Shown here one piece after another: positions 7,109 to 15,643 of a DNA stretch of 64,000 nucleotides; the stretch's first letter is position 1; each line of letters begins with the position of its first letter. Made by a program: the position numbers and the translations under genes. The stretch is from UBA1858 sp965227695 (lineage in GTDB: Bacteria > Pseudomonadota > Gammaproteobacteria > UBA4575). The stretch covers positions 434,001 through 498,000 of the forward strand of contig OZ245760.1 of NCBI GenBank assembly GCA_965227695.1. The letters run 5' to 3'. The notes under the pieces were generated by a model that was given only the letters and a program-made list of their open reading frames with translations, was not told the DNA's origin and made no database searches.

Positions 7109-8083
7109 ATGAATTTTAAGTACATAACTGTAGCGTTAACAACGTGGGTTGCAGTTTCAGCAAATATGGTGTCTGCCGAGCCAAAAGTCGATGCCGGGCT
7201 CAAGGATTATTCCGTAGCCAGTGGGGTCGCCGGCAATTTTTCAAGCGTAGGTTCAGATACGCTGGCCAACTTAATGACACTGTGGGCTGAAGACTATAAG
7301 CGCTATTACCCTAATGTGAATATCCAGATTCAGGCGGCGGGATCATCCACTGCCCCGCCGGCATTGACCGAGGGGACTTCCAATCTGGGACCCATGAGCC
7401 GCAAAATGAAGGACAAGGAAATTGCGGCATTCGAAGAGAAATACGGGTACAAACCGACTGCGGTCCCGGTAGCAATCGATGCTCTGGCTGTATTTGCACA
7501 TAAGGATAATCCTATCGAGGGTCTTTCCATTGAGCAGGTCGATGCCATCTTCTCAAGTAATCGCAAATGCGGTGGCAGGGACAGTATCAATACATGGGGT
7601 GATCTTGGCCTCACTGGTGAGTGGGCACGTAAAGATATCCAGCTGTTCGGTCGAAACTCTGTATCGGGAACCTATGGATACTTTAAAAAGAAAGCACTAT
7701 GCAAGGGCGATTTCAAATCCAATGTTAACGAGCAGCCAGGATCTGCATCGGTCGTACAGTCAGTAACCCAGTCATTAAACGGCATCGGTTATTCTGGTAT
7801 TGGTTATACAACAACGGGTGTGCGCGCATTGCCGCTGGCGAAAGGCAATTCGACAGATTATGTGGAAGCATCACCGGAAACCGCAATATCAGGTAAATAT
7901 CCACTTGCCCGGTTCCTGTATGTATACGTCAATAAGCATCCAAACAAACCACTTTCACCACTGGAAGGTGAATTTCTTAAAATGGTGCTGTCCAAGGTCG
8001 GGCAGAAAGTGGTCGTGAAAGATGGTTACATTCCGTTACCGGCGAAAGTTGCGGAAAAAACTCTGCAGTCTTTAGGCATGTAG
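7109..8083 (+). CDS. pstS: Periplasmic phosphate-binding protein PstS
   Basis: The start ATG at 7109 is set by an AGGAG ribosome site at 7099-7103 and gives a signal peptide MNFKYITVAL... cleaved at about VSA-EP (residue 23). The mature protein has phosphate-site segments GSDTLANLMTLW, AAGSSTAPPALTEG and GRNSVSGTYGYF. At 324 residues it is typical of the PstS subfamily found with long PstC/PstA in gammaproteobacteria. It captures inorganic phosphate for PstCAB. A terminator follows before pstC, consistent with the binding protein being made in excess over the membrane subunits. Confidence 0.95.
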   Translation: MNFKYITVALTTWVAVSANMVSAEPKVDAGLKDYSVASGVAGNFSSVGSDTLANLMTLWAEDYKRYYPNVNIQIQAAGSSTAPPALTEGTSNLGPMSRKMKDKEIAAFEEKYGYKPTAVPVAIDALAVFAHKDNPIEGLSIEQVDAIFSSNRKCGGRDSINTWGDLGLTGEWARKDIQLFGRNSVSGTYGYFKKKALCKGDFKSNVNEQPGSASVVQSVTQSLNGIGYSGIGYTTTGVRALPLAKGNSTDYVEASPETAISGKYPLARFLYVYVNKHPNKPLSPLEGEFLKMVLSKVGQKVVVKDGYIPLPAKVAEKTLQSLGM

Positions 8084-8114
8084 TTGAACGCAAAGTAATC
8101 AATAGTCACTGTCG

Positions 8115-8149
8115 GAAAGCCCTATAGATTTTTATAGGGCTTTCTTTTT
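8115..8149 (+). terminator. Terminator between pstS and pstC
   Basis: GAAAGCCCTATA (8115-8126) pairs with TATAGGGCTTTC (8133-8144), with a 6-nt loop and T5. It probably terminates most pstS transcripts while allowing read-through to pstCAB-phoU. Confidence 0.9.
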
Positions 8150-8172
8150 GTCTAATGGTGACCTGGTTCTTG

Positions 8173-8178
8173 TATAAT
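8173..8178 (+). promoter_or_regulatory. Possible -10 element before pstC
   Basis: A perfect TATAAT stands 31 bp before the pstC ATG and after the terminator. The best -35 (TTGTCT, 8148-8153) is 19 bp away, so the promoter is uncertain. Confidence 0.3.
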
Positions 8179-8209
8179 CCGGTGCCACGATAGCCTTAGT
8201 AGATTGAAA

Positions 8210-10471
8210 ATGGATTCTTTAAAACTGTCACAAGACTCTCCAAGCAGACAACGTCAGTGGAAGATACGAAAAGCCGTTGATATTATTGCCCGGCGTATTG
8301 TCGAGATCGGTGGTATTAGTGTCATTGCAGCCATTGCCCTTATTTTCCTTTTTTTACTAAGTGTCGTTTACCCGCTGTTTGGCTCTGCCTCTATTGAACA
8401 CGCGTATGAATACCCTGTTCCGGGAACAAAACAGGGCCAGAATAGTGAGACGCTGTATCTGGCAGTGGAAGAACAGGCCGAAATCGCATTGCGCGTGACC
8501 CGGGCTGGTGAATTATTGTTTTTTGACGTTACCAATGGAAAGATCATCATAAGTCGCAGTCTGCCGATCGACAGTGACAATCAAATCACATCATTTCAGG
8601 TCGTTGATGAGCCATCAGGGCTTCTCTCTGTCGGATTGAATTCAGGAGAAGTCATTTTTTTCCAGCACCAGTATGAACTGGAGTTCACCGAAACAGAACG
8701 GATTATTCACCCAAAAGTCATCTACCCTTATGGTGAGAACGCTTTCAGGGTAAGTGAGCATCCCTTGCTCGAATATGGTATTGGGGCAAATGAAAATTCC
8801 TTATCAATACTGTTTAGAAATGACGGCCGAATTACCCTTCAGTCGTTCATAAAAGAAACATCGTTTCTTGATGAAAGCGTCACATTGGAATTGGGTGACC
8901 GCTCTGAAATCGCCATGGCTGAACCCCTGGTGGGGCTACTGGTCGATCCCGAGCAGGAATGGGCGTATGCGCTCAATCAGGGTGGCAACCTGTCGGTGTT
9001 TAATATTCGCGCCGGGGCTCTTGATCTGGCAGAACGAGTGCAGGTGACCGGACATGACGCCCGTCCCACAATTATCCAGTTTTTAACCGGGGGTATCTCG
9101 CTGCTGATTGGTGATAGTCAGGGTGTTTTGTCACAGTGGTTTCAGGTGCGCAGTGAGGGCCAGCTACCATTTCGGCTGACCAAGATTCGCGAGATGAGAA
9201 TTGATAACTCACCCGTCGCAACCCTCGCGACTGAACAATTACGCAAAGGTGTCATTGCCGCCAGTCAGGCCGGGACGGTAAAGTTGCTATACACGACAAG
9301 CGAACGTGACTTATTGTCTGTGTCTGCCAGCGATAGTGCGATTGTGAATCTGGCCATAGCACCACGTGCAGATATTTTGATTGCCGAAGACCGAAGTCGA
9401 CAGCTCAAAGCCTGGTATGTGGATAATCAGCATCCGGAATCTTCGATGTCTTCATTGTGGGGTAAGGTATGGTATGAAGACTACATTGAACCTGATTATG
9501 TCTGGCAGTCTTCATCTGCAAGCAGCGACTTTGAGCCAAAATTCAGTCTCGTGCCGTTGACTTTCGGGACATTAAAAGCCGCGTTCTATGCCATGCTGTT
9601 TGCCATGCCACTGGCGATCTGTGGTGCCATCTTTACAGCCTATTTTATGGCGCCTTCCATGCGCAGAATTGTCAAGCCGAGTATTGAGATTATGGAAGCA
9701 CTGCCCACGGTGATCCTGGGTTTCCTGGCAGGGCTATGGCTGGCCCCTTTTGTTGAGAAGCATATGCCAGGGGTATTTAGCCTATTCATTCTGATGCCGA
9801 TTGGCATCGTACTTTTATCATTAATCTGGTGGAATATGCCTCCCTCCGTGCGTCGAATAATTCCGGAGGGCTGGCAGGCGGCTGCGTTAATCATTCCGAT
9901 TATTGTAATTGCCCTGTTATGTATTCAGGTATCACCCTACCTTGAGATGTGGTTATTCGGAGGTGATATACGTATATGGATGAGCGAAGAGCTGGGCATA
10001 GGGTTTGACCAGCGCAATGCATTAATAATAGGGATCGCAATGGGGTTTGCCGTCATCCCAACGATTTTCTCAATCGCAGAAGATGCCATATTCAGTGTCC
10101 CCAAACACCTGACGGCAGGATCCCTGGCACTGGGCGCCACCCCGTGGCAAACCCTGGTAAGGGTCGTCCTGTTATCCGCGTCTCCCGGAATATTCTCCGC
10201 AGTGATGATTGGGTTTGGTCGCGCTGTCGGAGAGACCATGATCGTACTTATGGCCACCGGCAACACGCCGGTCATGGATTTCAGTATTTTTCAGGGTATG
10301 CGTACCTTATCCGCCAATATCGCCGTAGAGTTGCCTGAATCCGAGGTCGACAGTACCCATTACCGGATACTGTTTCTGGCCGCCCTGGTACTGTTTATTT
10401 TCACTTTTTTCTTTAATACGGTGGCTGAAATTGTTCGCCAGCGGCTAAGAAAGAAATACAGTAGTTTATAG
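8210..10471 (+). CDS. pstC: Phosphate ABC transporter permease PstC, long form
   Basis: A 753-residue permease from the ATG at 8210; an in-frame TTG at 8204 is possible. A transmembrane helix near residues 35-60 is followed by a domain of roughly 380 residues rich in short beta-strand blocks (periplasmic by topology, perhaps propeller-like). The permease core from about residue 440 has five or more helices and the EAA-type segment GSLALGATPWQTLVRVVLLS before GRAVGETM. Standard PstC is about 320 residues; this long form occurs in several gammaproteobacteria. It forms the membrane channel with PstA, powered by PstB. The pstA start lies 6 bp beyond its stop. Confidence 0.93.
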   Translation: MDSLKLSQDSPSRQRQWKIRKAVDIIARRIVEIGGISVIAAIALIFLFLLSVVYPLFGSASIEHAYEYPVPGTKQGQNSETLYLAVEEQAEIALRVTRAGELLFFDVTNGKIIISRSLPIDSDNQITSFQVVDEPSGLLSVGLNSGEVIFFQHQYELEFTETERIIHPKVIYPYGENAFRVSEHPLLEYGIGANENSLSILFRNDGRITLQSFIKETSFLDESVTLELGDRSEIAMAEPLVGLLVDPEQEWAYALNQGGNLSVFNIRAGALDLAERVQVTGHDARPTIIQFLTGGISLLIGDSQGVLSQWFQVRSEGQLPFRLTKIREMRIDNSPVATLATEQLRKGVIAASQAGTVKLLYTTSERDLLSVSASDSAIVNLAIAPRADILIAEDRSRQLKAWYVDNQHPESSMSSLWGKVWYEDYIEPDYVWQSSSASSDFEPKFSLVPLTFGTLKAAFYAMLFAMPLAICGAIFTAYFMAPSMRRIVKPSIEIMEALPTVILGFLAGLWLAPFVEKHMPGVFSLFILMPIGIVLLSLIWWNMPPSVRRIIPEGWQAAALIIPIIVIALLCIQVSPYLEMWLFGGDIRIWMSEELGIGFDQRNALIIGIAMGFAVIPTIFSIAEDAIFSVPKHLTAGSLALGATPWQTLVRVVLLSASPGIFSAVMIGFGRAVGETMIVLMATGNTPVMDFSIFQGMRTLSANIAVELPESEVDSTHYRILFLAALVLFIFTFFFNTVAEIVRQRLRKKYSSL

Positions 10472-10476
10472 TTTTT

Positions 10477-12141
10477 ATGAATACAGAAAAGTTAGGCTTT
10501 TTAAAAAGCGGTACACCATGGGTATGGTTAAACGCGGGCGCAGTATCCATCAGCATGGTCATGGTGATCGGGTTGCTAATCCTCATTGCCGTGAGAGGGC
10601 TGGGTCATTTTTGGCCAAAAACGATCTGGCAAATTGATTATCAGGAGGGTGATCAACAGGTCGTACTATTGGGTGAAAGAGCGAAAGTTGAAACTGTTGC
10701 CGCCAAACAGCTGATAGATTCCGGGGTACACGATGAGTTTGACGATGAGTTTGTAGAAAGAACTCTTTTGAAAATTGGTAATCGTGATCTCTATGGTGTG
10801 GATTTCAAACTGATTATCGCCCCTGGTGAAACACAATCGCATAAACCTGACGATGTGATTGTGTTTGAAAGGATGCAGTGGGGAAATTTTTATGGCTTCT
10901 TGCAGGCTATTGAGGAAAATCAAACCCCGCTTGCTATTGCTTCTGATCAGCAATGGCCAACATTGAAAACAAGACTCGCGCGGGTGGACGAGTTAAGAGA
11001 GCGGATTCATAAGATAGAAAAATATCATATCGGAAAAATTAATTATCAAATAGAAAAGCTGCGACTAAAAGAACGCAAGATAGAACTCGCAGGCCTGCAG
11101 GATGCCAGTGCCACACAACGTATTGAACAGGAGCGCAAACAGCTGGATGCTGACTATCAATTGCTAAAAGGAGAACTCGAAAAGCTATATTCGCAAATCT
11201 CCAGGGACAGGGTATTGATGCGCACTGCAGATGGTGTTGAAAAATATATTAATCTGTCTGATGTTGTCAAAGCCACAAAGCCCAATGCCATGGGTCTCTT
11301 TGAAAAGGTCTTGCGCTATTTTATTAACTTCAAGGATTTCATTACCGAAGATCCAAGAGAAGCAAATACTGAAGGGGGTATCTTTCCTGCAATATTTGGG
11401 ACAGTCATGATGGTGTTGCTTATGTCAATTATAGTGACGCCTTTTGGCGTGATTGCAGCGATCTATCTGCGTGAATATGCAAAACAGGGCTTTGTCACAC
11501 GACTGGTACGAATATCAGTAAACAACCTGGCGGGTGTTCCCTCTATTGTTTATGGTGTGTTTGGTCTTGGTTTTTTTGTATATTTTTTAGGTGGAAATAT
11601 CGATCAGCTATTTTATCCTGAGGCATTGCCCTCTCCCACCTTTGGCTCAGGCGGGTTATTGTGGGCGTCATTAACTTTGGCATTATTAACCGTTCCTGTC
11701 GTGATCGTGGCAACGGAAGAAGGGCTTGCCCGAATTCCCAGTTCAGTCAGGGAAGGATCACTGGCATTAGGCGCGACCAAAGCCGAGACCCTGTGGAGAA
11801 CTGTGTTACCGATGTCCAGCCCCGCCATGATGACCGGACTGATTTTAGCCGTCGCCCGGGCAGCCGGTGAAGTCGCCCCTCTGATGCTGGTAGGTGCGGT
11901 TAAACTGGCACCTTCGTTGCCGGTGGATTTGAATGCTCCATTCGTGCACCTGGAAAGAAAGTTTATGCATCTCGGATTTCATATTTACGACGTTGGTTTT
12001 CAAAGCCCGAATGTCGAGGCGGCCCGGCCACTGGTTTATGCAACAGCACTGATACTGGTCCTGGTAATTATTTTATTAAATTTGTCGGCGATCTATATCC
12101 GTAATCACTTGCGTGAAAAGTATCGAACGATGGAACATTAA
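10477..12141 (+). CDS. pstA: Phosphate ABC transporter permease PstA, long form
   Basis: A 554-residue PstA against a usual length near 290. Residues 20-42 form a transmembrane helix, followed by about 240 extra residues. These include a charged coiled coil (about 165-255) rich in Lys, Glu and Arg. The permease core from about residue 290 has YLREYAKQGF, NNLAGVPSIVYGVFGLGFF and the EAA loop GSLALGATKAETLWRTVLPM. The matching enlargement of PstC suggests that the two extra domains sit together on one face of the transporter. It lies in the pstCAB-phoU operon. Confidence 0.94.
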   Translation: MNTEKLGFLKSGTPWVWLNAGAVSISMVMVIGLLILIAVRGLGHFWPKTIWQIDYQEGDQQVVLLGERAKVETVAAKQLIDSGVHDEFDDEFVERTLLKIGNRDLYGVDFKLIIAPGETQSHKPDDVIVFERMQWGNFYGFLQAIEENQTPLAIASDQQWPTLKTRLARVDELRERIHKIEKYHIGKINYQIEKLRLKERKIELAGLQDASATQRIEQERKQLDADYQLLKGELEKLYSQISRDRVLMRTADGVEKYINLSDVVKATKPNAMGLFEKVLRYFINFKDFITEDPREANTEGGIFPAIFGTVMMVLLMSIIVTPFGVIAAIYLREYAKQGFVTRLVRISVNNLAGVPSIVYGVFGLGFFVYFLGGNIDQLFYPEALPSPTFGSGGLLWASLTLALLTVPVVIVATEEGLARIPSSVREGSLALGATKAETLWRTVLPMSSPAMMTGLILAVARAAGEVAPLMLVGAVKLAPSLPVDLNAPFVHLERKFMHLGFHIYDVGFQSPNVEAARPLVYATALILVLVIILLNLSAIYIRNHLREKYRTMEH

Positions 12142-12169
12142 GCATGTCTAAACCAAAAGTAATTCTGTT

Positions 12170-12994
12170 ATGAATATTGATACCCCTCCTGTTTCCGGTC
12201 AGATTTTACAGGGCAAAAGCTCCCAGAACCTTGAAGATGAAGAAGTCTGTATGGAGTGTGTCGACTTCTCTCTTTATTATGGAGAAAAACAGGCACTGTT
12301 TAAAATCAACATTAAAATCCCATCCAAGCGGGTAACCGCTTTTATTGGTCCCAGTGGGTGCGGCAAATCCACTCTGTTACGTTGCATGAATCGCATGAAC
12401 GACCTGGTTGATAGTGTCAGGCTGGAGGGCACATTGTTGCTGGGCGGTGAAGATATATATGATCGTCGGGTTAACGTGACGGATTTACGCCGGCGGGTGG
12501 GTATGGTTTTTCAAAAGCCCAATCCTTTCCCTAAATCCATTTTTGAGAATGTGGCCTATGGTCTTCGCCTGCAGGGGGTTTCGAACAAGCGGGAAATAGA
12601 AGATCGTGTTGAATGGTCACTTAAACGCGCAGCGTTATGGGAAGAGGTAGGTGGCCGACTGCAAGAAAATGCGTTTGCTCTTTCGGGAGGGCAGCAACAG
12701 CGGCTGGTGATTGCCAGGGCGATTGCCATACAGCCTGAAGTATTATTACTGGATGAGCCAGCATCAGCACTTGATCCTATCTCAACATTAAAGATAGAAG
12801 AGCTTATTTTTGAGCTCAAATCACAATACACAGTTGCAATTGTGACGCATAATATGCAACAGGCCGCGCGAGTATCTGACTATACAGCCTTTATGTACTT
12901 GGGTGAGCTTATAGAATTTGATGCCACTGACCGGCTATTCACCAATCCGGGTGAAAAGAAAACCGAAGATTACATCACCGGTCGCTACGGATAA
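12170..12994 (+). CDS. pstB: Phosphate ABC transporter ATPase PstB
   Basis: A 274-residue ABC ATPase with Walker A GPSGCGKST (60-68), Q-loop FQKPNPFP, signature LSGGQQQRL and Walker B VLLLDEPASALDP, then the H-loop THNMQQA. The FQKPNPFPKSIFENV segment and the final EDYITGRYG are diagnostic of PstB. An N-terminal extension of about 25 residues precedes the usual start. It energises phosphate import through PstCA and passes the phosphate signal to PhoU/PhoR. Confidence 0.97.
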   Translation: MNIDTPPVSGQILQGKSSQNLEDEEVCMECVDFSLYYGEKQALFKINIKIPSKRVTAFIGPSGCGKSTLLRCMNRMNDLVDSVRLEGTLLLGGEDIYDRRVNVTDLRRRVGMVFQKPNPFPKSIFENVAYGLRLQGVSNKREIEDRVEWSLKRAALWEEVGGRLQENAFALSGGQQQRLVIARAIAIQPEVLLLDEPASALDPISTLKIEELIFELKSQYTVAIVTHNMQQAARVSDYTAFMYLGELIEFDATDRLFTNPGEKKTEDYITGRYG

Positions 12995-13016
12995 GGGCGC
13001 AGGAGATCTTGCTAAC

Positions 13017-13045
13017 GTATATACAAAGCATGCAAATGTATATAC
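13017..13045. repeat. GTATATAC pair around a GCATGC centre
   Basis: Two copies of the self-complementary octamer GTATATAC (13017-13024 and 13038-13045) flank GCATGC (13028-13033), forming a near-symmetric 29-bp block between pstB and phoU. It could be an operator or a weak promoter/processing site. Nothing known is matched. Confidence 0.4.
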
Positions 13046-13078
13046 AATATAGTAAGTAGAACTAGAGGAAAGCATGCC

Positions 13079-13798
13079 ATGACTACCCATAATGCTGGAC
13101 AACACATACTTCATCAATTTGATGATGACCTGGCCACCACCCGAAACAAAGTGCTTAGTATGGGTGGATTAGTGGAAAAACAGGTTGAGAATAGCCTGAT
13201 GGCCCTCGTCAACTCGGACAGTCATCTCGCCGAGCAAGTGGCGATGAGTGATTACCAGGTCAATGCAATGGAAGTCTCGATTGACGAGGAATGTAATCAT
13301 ATCATCGCACTGCGCCAGCCCGCGGCCAGTGATTTACGTCTAGTGGTTGCGATCATCAAAACCATTACTGATCTGGAAAGAATTGGTGATGAAGCAGAAA
13401 AAATCGGACGCTATGCTGTTGATCTGGCCACAGAGGAGCGCAACGAAACTTACTTTGCCGAGTTAAAACTGCTCGGTGATCAGGTGAAGAAAATTTTACG
13501 TGATTCTCTGGATGCATTTGCGCGAATGGATGTCGCCAGTGCTTTTGAAACCGCAGCACGCGACAAACAGATTAACAGGGAATATGATGCCATTACGCGT
13601 AAACTGATAAAGTCCATGACGCAGGACCGTGAGTCAGTTGAGCGAGGACTTAAAGTGATGTGGTGCGCCAGGGCCCTGGAGCGTATCGGCGACCACGCAA
13701 AAAATATTTGTGAGTATGTAATTTTTACCGTCGAGGGCAAAGATGTTCGTCATACAAGTTTTGGTCAGGCCCTGAAAGAGTTTGAACAAAAGACCTGA
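13079..13798 (+). CDS. phoU: Phosphate signalling protein PhoU
   Basis: A 239-residue all-helical protein with two PhoU repeats carrying E/DxxxD metal-binding patterns: ITDLERIGDEAEKIG near residues 98-112 and ALERIGDHAKNICEY near 199-213. PhoU links the Pst transporter to PhoR and represses the Pho regulon when phosphate is plentiful. It is the last gene of the pst operon, 84 bp after pstB, and is followed by a strong bidirectional terminator. Confidence 0.97.
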   Translation: MTTHNAGQHILHQFDDDLATTRNKVLSMGGLVEKQVENSLMALVNSDSHLAEQVAMSDYQVNAMEVSIDEECNHIIALRQPAASDLRLVVAIIKTITDLERIGDEAEKIGRYAVDLATEERNETYFAELKLLGDQVKKILRDSLDAFARMDVASAFETAARDKQINREYDAITRKLIKSMTQDRESVERGLKVMWCARALERIGDHAKNICEYVIFTVEGKDVRHTSFGQALKEFEQKT

Positions 13799-13825
13799 TC
13801 GGATGGCTCTGATTTCACCCTGCGC

Positions 13826-13861
13826 AAAAAAAGCCCCATTGGAAACAGTGGGGCTTTTTTA
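13826..13861. terminator. Bidirectional intrinsic terminator after phoU
   Basis: GCCCCA (13833-13838) pairs with TGGGGC (13849-13854), flanked by A7 on the left and T6 on the right, so it works on both strands. It ends the pst operon on the plus strand and the 25-residue membrane protein gene on the minus strand. Confidence 0.9.
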
Positions 13862-13880
13862 TTTGTAATGCTTGTACCAT

Positions 13881-13958
13881 TTAAAATGCGATTGCCATCA
13901 CCAGTGCGATTAGTACAACAGCAACGCCAACAATTAATGCAGCAACATCATAGTTCAT
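13881..13958 (-). CDS. 25-residue single-pass membrane protein
   Basis: A minus-strand ATG at 13958 opens 25 codons ending TAA at 13881. The peptide starts MNYDVAALIVGVAVVLIAL and continues VMAIAF, so nearly all of it is one hydrophobic helix. Support beyond the frame: a GGAG ribosome site 5-6 bp before the ATG, a consensus-like sigma70 promoter (14009-14037) and a terminator just after the stop. The function is unknown. Small hydrophobic proteins of this kind often modulate a membrane transporter or kinase. The nearest candidates are PstCA or PhoR, but that link is only positional. Length filters would normally discard it. Confidence 0.68.
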   Translation of the reverse strand: MNYDVAALIVGVAVVLIALVMAIAF

Positions 13959-14008
13959 GGGAACTCCAGTAAGTTGTAGATTAAGCTTAGTATTATTATG
14001 TGGTTGTG

Positions 14009-14037
14009 ATTATATTGGCTAAAAGAGATCCATACAA
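14009..14037 (-). promoter_or_regulatory. Sigma70 promoter of the 25-residue protein gene
   Basis: On the minus strand, TTGTAT (14037-14032) and a perfect TATAAT (14014-14009) are separated by exactly 17 bp, about 50 bp upstream of the ATG at 13958. Confidence 0.72.
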
Positions 14038-14082
14038 CAGTCAGGCAATCAGGACCAGTAAAATTGTTAACACTATGATTTT

Positions 14083-14862
14083 CTAGCCATTTTTGAAACG
14101 TGCCGGCTTAATATCGAGATTTTCTATGAATTGGCGCGTGACGCCAAGCTTCTCTGCTGTCATCACACGAATTGCCGTCAGCGTATATTCGGGATATTCA
14201 TCTGCCAGTGAACTGGCAACCTCATAACACCTTGAGGCAAGCATTTTGTCATCTTCCAGGCCAGCTTCAGTGGCAAGTTTTTTAATCACTACGTTCTCGG
14301 TTTTATCACTGACCTTTTTATTCTCATTGTTCCTGGCAACGGGCTTGGACTGGGTACTTGTTGCACTGGCAGGCTTGATTTGCGGTGGAGGCGGAGTAAC
14401 TTTGACAGCAGGTTTTTTGGCGGCAGGAGACTGCTTAGGGCTGGCTTGATCAGTTTTGGGCTGGTCCATAACAGGTACAGGTTCGTTTTCGCCCAGCTCC
14501 AGCACTTTCCACAGATGCTCCATTACCTGAATGGCACTGAGTGTCGCAGTTGCGGTTAAGCCCTTGGGAATGGCTGACACGATAATTCTGACATGAATCA
14601 GCATCGATAAACGATGCCACTGAACCGATCCCGTTTTGGCTTTTTTATATAACGAAGTTAAAACTTTTATGTCATTCAAGTCACCATGCTCGGGCGCAAA
14701 TTCCTTTTCGACAAGTCCTTCAACTTTTGCAAGCAATTGATGCAGATCGACATAACTGCTTTCGTCATATTTACGGTATTCATCAAAACGAACTGCCCAG
14801 TCAATGGAATACAGTTCGTTGGTAAGCGGGCTGTTTTCTAGATTATTGTTATCCATAGCCAT
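14083..14862 (-). CDS. Unknown protein, paralogue of the preceding gene, with Pro/Lys linker
   Basis: A 259-residue soluble protein of unrecognised family. Residues about 40-120 are helical and include GSVQWHRLSM. Residues 130-200 are a low-complexity linker rich in Pro, Lys, Ala, Ser and Gln. The last 50 residues contain EYPEYTLTAIRVMTAEKLGV and end LDIKPARFKNG. The upstream protein has the same two blocks (GSTEW, then KYPHCTINALRLL...LNV...LDIRPQ), so the two are tandem paralogues, this one with an inserted linker. It starts 3 bp after the upstream stop. No signal peptide or membrane segment is seen. ATG at 14862 or 14856 could be the start. Function is unknown. Confidence 0.78.
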   Translation of the reverse strand: MAMDNNNLENSPLTNELYSIDWAVRFDEYRKYDESSYVDLHQLLAKVEGLVEKEFAPEHGDLNDIKVLTSLYKKAKTGSVQWHRLSMLIHVRIIVSAIPKGLTATATLSAIQVMEHLWKVLELGENEPVPVMDQPKTDQASPKQSPAAKKPAVKVTPPPPQIKPASATSTQSKPVARNNENKKVSDKTENVVIKKLATEAGLEDDKMLASRCYEVASSLADEYPEYTLTAIRVMTAEKLGVTRQFIENLDIKPARFKNG

Positions 14863-14865
14863 GTT

Positions 14866-15435
14866 CTATTGAGGTCGTATATCGAGTTCATCAAGTCGTT
14901 GCTTGCTCACATTGAGCTTGCTGGATAGCAGCAAACGTAATGCGTTAATTGTGCAATGAGGGTATTTCTTGCTGAGTGCATTCATCGCCGCGTTGTAACT
15001 TTCAATTTCCAGTTCTTGGCTATCGGAGGTACTGAGAATTTCCTCCACTGATTTCTGGTCTTTCAGCTGCTGTTCACGGGTGGCCGCAAAATGACCCTGC
15101 CAGCGAAAATCAGCCAGCAGAAAACCGAGTAGTATCGTCGTAGCCTGGTCTCCGCCCTGCAGTGCTGAGCGTAATGTGAATGACTGTAATAGACTGTTGC
15201 CAGCAAACCATTCTGTAGATCCTTCTTCAATAGTATCCAGCCGGGCCTGCAATGCATTAATTTCTGTCGGTAATGACGCATCCTTGAGGATGTGATGTGC
15301 CCATCGGTCTACTTCCTTGAGGCTTTTATCCAGCACACTCGCATTTGGGTCACTGGTATTCTCTACCCTTTCCAGTGTCGCTAATGGGTCTGAATCTTTA
15401 TTGGTATGCCAAAATATATCAGCGTTGGACTCCAT
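14866..15435 (-). CDS. Unknown protein, first of a tandem paralogous pair
   Basis: A 189-residue soluble, acidic protein of unrecognised family. Residues 40-115 are predicted helical by composition and include the GSTEWF motif. The C-terminal 45 residues carry KYPHCTINALRLLLSSKLNV then LDELDIRPQ, a pattern shared with the downstream gene. An AGGA ribosome site precedes the ATG at 15435. The shared C-terminal block (YP-x2-T-x2-A-x-R, then L-x-V, then LDI-x-P) looks like a compact helix-turn-helix-like fold, but I would not assign DNA binding from this alone. The pair is transcribed toward the phoU terminator, away from the lipoprotein gene. Confidence 0.78.
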   Translation of the reverse strand: MESNADIFWHTNKDSDPLATLERVENTSDPNASVLDKSLKEVDRWAHHILKDASLPTEINALQARLDTIEEGSTEWFAGNSLLQSFTLRSALQGGDQATTILLGFLLADFRWQGHFAATREQQLKDQKSVEEILSTSDSQELEIESYNAAMNALSKKYPHCTINALRLLLSSKLNVSKQRLDELDIRPQ

Positions 15436-15643
15436 TCGGTTTTCCTAGATGCACGTTGATCAAACTTGTTATACAGGAATTCTAAATTCAAAAATGTGAT
15501 AAGTGGTGGATGCCCGACATTTTTTAGATATAGCGAAATATTCGGCCGATATAAGGCGATAATTCAGAACCTTACATGACCGAACTTTATGACAATGCCG
15601 TTTTCTAATGACCATACAAACAATAAATAAAAGGATCAGTACT

